Below are positions 60,074 to 64,000 of a DNA stretch of 64,000 bases, piece by piece. Source of the DNA: Neotamlana sedimentorum (GTDB lineage: Bacteria > Bacteroidota > Bacteroidia > Flavobacteriales > Flavobacteriaceae); contig NZ_JTDW01000005.1 in assembly GCF_000943565.1 (NCBI RefSeq), forward strand, positions 62,001-126,000, given 5' to 3'. Below the pieces are notes generated by a model. That model saw only the letters and a program-made list of their open reading frames with translations. It did not search any database and was not told where the DNA came from. Both the position numbers and the translations under genes were made by a program. Within the stretch, counting starts at the first letter, position 1. Every line of letters starts with the position of its first letter.

Positions 60074-61486
60074 ATGAAAATAGAACAAATATACACTGGT
60101 TGTTTAGCTCAAGGCGCTTATTATATAGAAAGCAATGGCGAAGTTGCTATTATAGATCCGCTACGAGAGGTACAACCTTATTTAGACAGAGCAAAAGCAA
60201 ATAACGCTACCATTAAATATATTTTTGAAACTCATTTTCATGCCGATTTTGTTAGTGGCCACGTTACTTTATCAAAAGAAACTGGAGCTCCAATTATTTA
60301 CGGTCCTTTAGCCGAACCAAGTTTCGATGCTATTATAGCTAAAGATAATCAAGAATTTAAATTAGGAAATATTACCATAACGGTACTTCATACACCTGGG
60401 CATACTATGGAAAGCTCTGTTTATCTTCTTAAAGATGAAAACGGAAAAGACCACGCCATTTTTAGTGGAGATACGCTGTTTTTAGGCGATGTTGGCCGAC
60501 CAGATTTGGCTCAAAAAATAGGAGAAATTACAGAAAAAGACTTGGCTGGATATTTGTTCGATAGTCTTCGAAATAAAATTATGCCTTTGGGCGACGATGT
60601 TATTGTTTATCCTGCTCATGGTGCTGGTTCTGCCTGCGGAAAAAACTTAAGTAAAAACACGGTTGACACACTTGGAAATCAGAAAAAAACAAACTACGCC
60701 CTTCGGGAAGATATGTCGAAAGACGAATTTATAAAAGAAGTTACCGATGGTTTATTGCCTCCGCCTCAATATTTTCCACTAAACGTAAAAATGAATAAAG
60801 AAGGTTACGACGATTTTAACGATGTTTTAAAACGAAGTGCTCAAGCTTTATCGCCAGATGATTTTGAAGCTGCAGCTAACGAAACCGATGCTGTTGTTTT
60901 AGATGTTCGCCATCAAAATGATTTTGTACTAGGACATATTCCACGTTCCATTTTTATAGGTTTAGACGGCGGATTTGCACCTTGGGTGGGCGCGTTAATT
61001 GCCGATGTAAAACAACCTATTTTATTGGTAACTCCAGAAGGACGCGAAGAAGAAACCATTACACGTTTATCGCGTGTTGGGTTCGATCAAGTTATAGGAT
61101 TTCTTGACGGCGGATTCGAAAACTGGAAAAATGCTTCAAAAGATTACGATACCATTAGTTCTGTTGATGCTACCATTCTTAAAAAAGCAATAAATAGTGA
61201 TGAAGACGTTTCTATTTTTGATGTTAGAAAAGATGGCGAATACAAATCGGAACATGTTATTGATGCCACACACACGCCATTAGATTATTTAAACAATTAT
61301 CTATCAGAATTTCCAGAAAACAAAACGTTTTATGTGCATTGTGCCGGTGGTTACCGAAGTGTTATCGCTGCTTCAATTTTAAAAAGTAGAGGCATTCATA
61401 ATTTAATCGATGTAAAAGGTGGTTTTAAAGCCATTAAAGAAGCAAAAATAAACGTAACCGATTATGTTTGTCCGTCTACTCTATAA
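60074..61486 (+). CDS. MBL-fold persulfide dioxygenase fused to two rhodanese domains
   Basis: A 470-residue fusion. The N-terminal metallo-beta-lactamase domain (1-240) is ETHE1-like: THFHADFVSGH, HTPGHTMES and SGDTLFLGDVGRPDL carry the iron ligands, so it should oxidise glutathione-type persulfide to sulfite. The first rhodanese domain (about 265-355) has lost the catalytic Cys (TPEGREEE in its place); the second (about 370-465) keeps it as C423 in HCAGGYRS. The active pair can link sulfite and persulfide to thiosulfate. Followed 5 bp later by another rhodanese gene. Confidence 0.93.
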   Translation: MKIEQIYTGCLAQGAYYIESNGEVAIIDPLREVQPYLDRAKANNATIKYIFETHFHADFVSGHVTLSKETGAPIIYGPLAEPSFDAIIAKDNQEFKLGNITITVLHTPGHTMESSVYLLKDENGKDHAIFSGDTLFLGDVGRPDLAQKIGEITEKDLAGYLFDSLRNKIMPLGDDVIVYPAHGAGSACGKNLSKNTVDTLGNQKKTNYALREDMSKDEFIKEVTDGLLPPPQYFPLNVKMNKEGYDDFNDVLKRSAQALSPDDFEAAANETDAVVLDVRHQNDFVLGHIPRSIFIGLDGGFAPWVGALIADVKQPILLVTPEGREEETITRLSRVGFDQVIGFLDGGFENWKNASKDYDTISSVDATILKKAINSDEDVSIFDVRKDGEYKSEHVIDATHTPLDYLNNYLSEFPENKTFYVHCAGGYRSVIAASILKSRGIHNLIDVKGGFKAIKEAKINVTDYVCPSTL

Positions 61487-61491
61487 TTAAA

Positions 61492-61857
61492 ATGAAATAT
61501 ATTTTATTTGCCATGTCTATTCTATCTTTTTTATTTGGCTCTGCACAACAACCTAAAACAGTTAAAGTTGTAGAAAAAGCAGTTTTTAGTGATTCAATTA
61601 ATGCCAAAACAGTACAATTAGTTGATGTTAGAACGGCCACCGAATTTAACGCAGGCCATATAAAAAACGCAAAAAACATTGATGTTTTAAAATACTCAAG
61701 CTTTATAGAAAAGTTTTCTAAACTAAATAAAAACGAACCCGTATACTTGTATTGCCGCTCTGGAAAACGAAGCAATAGAGCTGCTAAAAAATTAGACAGC
61801 CTTGGATTTAAAGAAATTTACGATTTAAAAGGCGGTTATTTAAACTGGATAAAATAA
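61492..61857 (+). CDS. exported single-domain rhodanese
   Basis: A 121-residue protein with a signal peptide (1-18, ending FGSAQ) and one rhodanese domain with active-site Cys in YLYCRSGKRSNRAAKKL. It is periplasmic, unlike the fusion upstream, and presumably handles sulfane sulfur there. The start is ATG 61492; the frame begins 24 bp earlier inside the upstream gene. Same transcript as the MBL-rhodanese gene, 5 bp apart. Confidence 0.92.
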   Translation: MKYILFAMSILSFLFGSAQQPKTVKVVEKAVFSDSINAKTVQLVDVRTATEFNAGHIKNAKNIDVLKYSSFIEKFSKLNKNEPVYLYCRSGKRSNRAAKKLDSLGFKEIYDLKGGYLNWIK

Positions 61858-61895
61858 ACGGACAATTACCAATAAAAACACCTGAATTAAAACTA

Positions 61896-61936
61896 AAAAA
61901 ACAGCTGAAAATCATCAATTATTTTGGCTGTTTTTT
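61896..61936 (+). terminator. rho-independent terminator of the sulfur gene group
   Basis: Stem AAAAAACAGC / GCTGTTTTTT extended by AAAAT/ATTTT, followed by a T residue run. It separates the rhodanese genes from cydA. Confidence 0.82.
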
Positions 61937-61959
61937 TATGCCTAAAAATCCACAATCCG

Positions 61960-61967
61960 TATCTTTG
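61960..61967 (+). promoter_or_regulatory. -7 promoter element of cydAB
   Basis: TATCTTTG, exact TAnnTTTG, 27 bp before the ATG. No GTAAC palindrome lies at the -41.5 position, so cydAB is not an obvious member of the adjacent Crp/Fnr regulon. Confidence 0.62.
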
Positions 61968-61993
61968 TAAAACACCAAAAAACACACTAAAAA

Positions 61994-63295
61994 ATGGATA
62001 ATTTAGATGCAGCACGATTGCAAATGGCTTTTACATTAATTTTCCATATTATTTTTGCTTGCGTTGGTATGGTAATGCCTTTTTTTATGATTGTTGCTCA
62101 CAAAAAATGGTTAAACACTAAAGATCCTATTTACTTAACACTCACCAAATCGTGGCAACGAGGTGTTGCAATATTTTTTGTAACTGGTGCTGTTTCTGGA
62201 ACTGCTTTATCTTTTGAATTAGGTTTACTCTGGCCAGAGTTTATGAAACATGCTGGCCCCATAATTGGCATGCCATTTTCCTTAGAAGGTGCCGCCTTTT
62301 TTATTGAAGCTATCGCACTTGGTTTTTATCTTTACGGGTGGAATAAATTACCCGAAAAATTCCATTGGTTTACCGGCGTAATTATTGGTGTTTCTGGAGT
62401 CGCTTCTGGTATTTTGGTGGTTGCAGCTAATGGCTGGATGAATGCGCCTTCTGGTTTTGATTATATCGATGGGAAATTTACAAACATCGACCCAATAAAA
62501 GCTTTTTTAAACGACGCTTGGTTTACGCAAGCTTTACACATGACGCTTGCTGCTTTTACAGCCGTTGGTTTTGCTGTAGCCGGTATTCATGCTTATCAAA
62601 TTTATAGAAAAAAACAAATCGAGTTACATAAAAAAGCTTTTAAAATAGCCATTACGTTTGCTGCAGTTGCCGCTATTTTACAACCTATAAGTGGTGATTT
62701 ATCGGCTAAAGATATTGCAGAAAGACAACCTGTAAAACTGGCTGCCATGGAAGCTCACTTCGAAACCGAAAAAGGTGCGCCTTTATTTATTGGTGGTATT
62801 GTTGATGAAGAAAACCAAGAGGTATCTTATAAAATTGAAATTCCTAAAGCTCTATCTTTTTTAGCATTTGGCGATTTTGATGCTGAAGTAAAAGGATTAA
62901 ACGAATTCCCGAAAGAAGACCATCCAAATATTGCCATTGTTCATTATGCTTTTCAAGTTATGGTTGGTATTGGTACCTTACTCATGTTTGCAGGAATCTT
63001 GTTTTTTGTAAGTTTAAAAAAGAAAAAATGGTGGGAATTAAATAAATTTTGGTTGGCATTTACAATATTGGCGCCATTAGGTTTTATAGCCTTAGAAGCC
63101 GGTTGGATAGTTACCGAAGTTGGCCGACAACCATGGATTATTCATAACATAATGCGAACTAAAGATGCGGTAACACCAATGCCCGGAATGATTTTTAGTT
63201 TTTATACTTACGTCGTTCTTTACACGATACTTACCATTGCGGTTACCTGGTTAATGCGTCGCCAAATTCAATTTTTAAACGCTTCAAAAATATAA
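61994..63295 (+). CDS. cydA: cytochrome bd quinol oxidase subunit I
   Basis: Membrane subunit with quinol-oxidation site and hemes b558, b595 and d. The 433-residue protein has about nine transmembrane helices, FTLIFHIIFACVGM with the His ligand region at the start, and the GRQPW motif near 375. The Q loop is short, as in the CIO/short-Q-loop branch rather than E. coli CydA (522 residues). Terminal oxidase with high oxygen affinity and resistance to sulfide, which suits the sulfur genes next to it. Confidence 0.96.
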   Translation: MDNLDAARLQMAFTLIFHIIFACVGMVMPFFMIVAHKKWLNTKDPIYLTLTKSWQRGVAIFFVTGAVSGTALSFELGLLWPEFMKHAGPIIGMPFSLEGAAFFIEAIALGFYLYGWNKLPEKFHWFTGVIIGVSGVASGILVVAANGWMNAPSGFDYIDGKFTNIDPIKAFLNDAWFTQALHMTLAAFTAVGFAVAGIHAYQIYRKKQIELHKKAFKIAITFAAVAAILQPISGDLSAKDIAERQPVKLAAMEAHFETEKGAPLFIGGIVDEENQEVSYKIEIPKALSFLAFGDFDAEVKGLNEFPKEDHPNIAIVHYAFQVMVGIGTLLMFAGILFFVSLKKKKWWELNKFWLAFTILAPLGFIALEAGWIVTEVGRQPWIIHNIMRTKDAVTPMPGMIFSFYTYVVLYTILTIAVTWLMRRQIQFLNASKI

Positions 63296-63297
63296 TT

Positions 63298-64000
63298 ATG
63301 CTTTACGTTGTATTATTTTTTCTGTTATTCTCTTTATTACTTTATGTTATTTTGGCTGGAGCCGATTTTGGAGCAGGTATTGTAGAACTATTTTCTTCAA
63401 AAGAAAGTAGAATTATTACCAAAGGAACCGTGTATCGTGTTATGGGGCCTATTTGGGAAGCAAATCATATCTGGATTATCATTGTAATTGTAATTTTATG
63501 GATTGCTTTTCCCGATTTTTACAACGTACTCACCGTATATTTACACATACCACTAACTTTAGTTTTAATGGGTATTACACTCCGTGGCGTTGCATTTGTA
63601 TTTAGACATTATGATGCTTATAAAGGTAGACTTCATAAACTATACGATTGGATGTTTAGAATTTCTAGCTTGGTTACGCCTATATTTATTGGTTTAACCT
63701 TTGGTGCAATGGTTTCAGGAAAACTAATTATTACAAACGATTATGCTGCCTATAGCTTTTACGACGTTTTTATTGCACCTTGGTTTAATATCTTTTCATT
63801 ATTAGTTGGTTTCTTTTTTATGGCTTTATGTGCTTTTTTATCGGCTATATTATTAATTGGTGAAGCTAAAAAAGAAGACATCAATATTTACTTAAAAAAA
63901 TCTATTGTAGCCACTGTTTTGGTAATTTTATCAGGATTTTTCACATTAACTTATGGCTATTTAAACGACATTATTTTTGTAACCGATTTTATTGAAAACC
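63298..64000 (+). CDS. cydB: cytochrome bd quinol oxidase subunit II (partial)
   Basis: The gene runs off the right edge; 234 codons are visible. MLYVVLFFLLFSLLLYVILAGAD-type N-terminus, then GPIWEANHIW (the conserved CydB helix motif) and further transmembrane helices. It starts 2 bp after cydA stops, so the two are translated together. Confidence 0.94.
   Translation, partial: MLYVVLFFLLFSLLLYVILAGADFGAGIVELFSSKESRIITKGTVYRVMGPIWEANHIWIIIVIVILWIAFPDFYNVLTVYLHIPLTLVLMGITLRGVAFVFRHYDAYKGRLHKLYDWMFRISSLVTPIFIGLTFGAMVSGKLIITNDYAAYSFYDVFIAPWFNIFSLLVGFFFMALCAFLSAILLIGEAKKEDINIYLKKSIVATVLVILSGFFTLTYGYLNDIIFVTDFIEN

Overview
The window is from an AT-rich genome of the phylum Bacteroidota, almost certainly a marine-type member of the Flavobacteriaceae. 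Four things point there. Many genes are preceded by the Bacteroidota -7 promoter motif TAnnTTTG rather than a -10/-35 pair. The block bamD-rpoZ-coaBC-DUF4835-recN is in its usual Bacteroidota order. A type III and a eukaryote-like type II glutamine synthetase stand side by side. Families such as DUF4835, DUF2279, DUF3078, DUF6913 and the long GAPDH are present. I see no rRNA, tRNA, CRISPR array, insertion sequence or prophage; this looks like a core chromosomal segment, mostly housekeeping genes.

Layout. 1-4.9 kb (minus strand): a glycosyltransferase-YbbR-coaE-histidine kinase-response regulator operon. 5-12.6 kb (minus): fabI, the bamD-to-recN block, and DUF6913-dapA. 12.6-14.3 kb (plus): a 5'-nucleotidase split over two genes. 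14.3-16.3 kb: two similar polytopic membrane proteins around the only gap longer than 300 bp. 16.4-24.6 kb: GNAT-prmC-ligA, ribD-yigZ, a thioesterase, and dnaA-phosphatase-methyltransferase. 24.6-28.6 kb (minus): a lysozyme-fold protein and dapF-GNAT-mltG-DUF2279. 28.8-35 kb (plus): HtrA protease, long GAPDH, two thioredoxin-like lipoproteins and an aspartic-protease-like protein. 35-38 kb: a DUF1684 lipoprotein, a candidate small transcript, an MFS transporter and YpdA. 38-44.5 kb: Lrp regulator, SigZ with an 11-cysteine peptide, purU, an OmpA protein, a thioredoxin-like protein, DUF4197 and two tiny ORFs. 44.6-48.5 kb: a degenerate membrane histidine kinase with a receiver protein, then pyrF and prfA. 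49-55.9 kb: DUF3078, purM, the glutamine synthetase pair and a Ca/Na antiporter. 56-58.2 kb: a BlaI/BlaR1 pair. 58.2-61.9 kb: a Crp/Fnr regulator with sulfur-handling genes. 62 kb to the edge: cytochrome bd oxidase (cydA, partial cydB).

The most interesting signals are regulatory. (1) The Crp/Fnr regulator, the TauE-like transporter and the persulfide dioxygenase-rhodanese gene each carry a GTAACCnnTGTTAC palindrome whose centre is exactly 29.5 bp before a -7 box, a tight local regulon with autoregulation. (2) The blaI promoter carries three AACTA-N6-TAGTT dyads spaced exactly 20 bp apart, and its leader is a structured RNA element; a second copy lies at 4.95-5.04 kb and the closing stem shows a compensatory change. 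(3) A 34-residue peptide with 11 cysteines lies directly upstream of a SigZ-type sigma factor. (4) A histidine kinase has kept its phospho-acceptor His but lost its ATP-binding glycine boxes, and overlaps a stand-alone receiver gene. (5) A short transcript unit with its own -7 box, a 26-codon ORF and a strong terminator lies upstream of the MFS gene.

No database search was run. Functions come from recognised motifs and family knowledge, and starts were adjusted where promoter position or family N-terminus argued for it.
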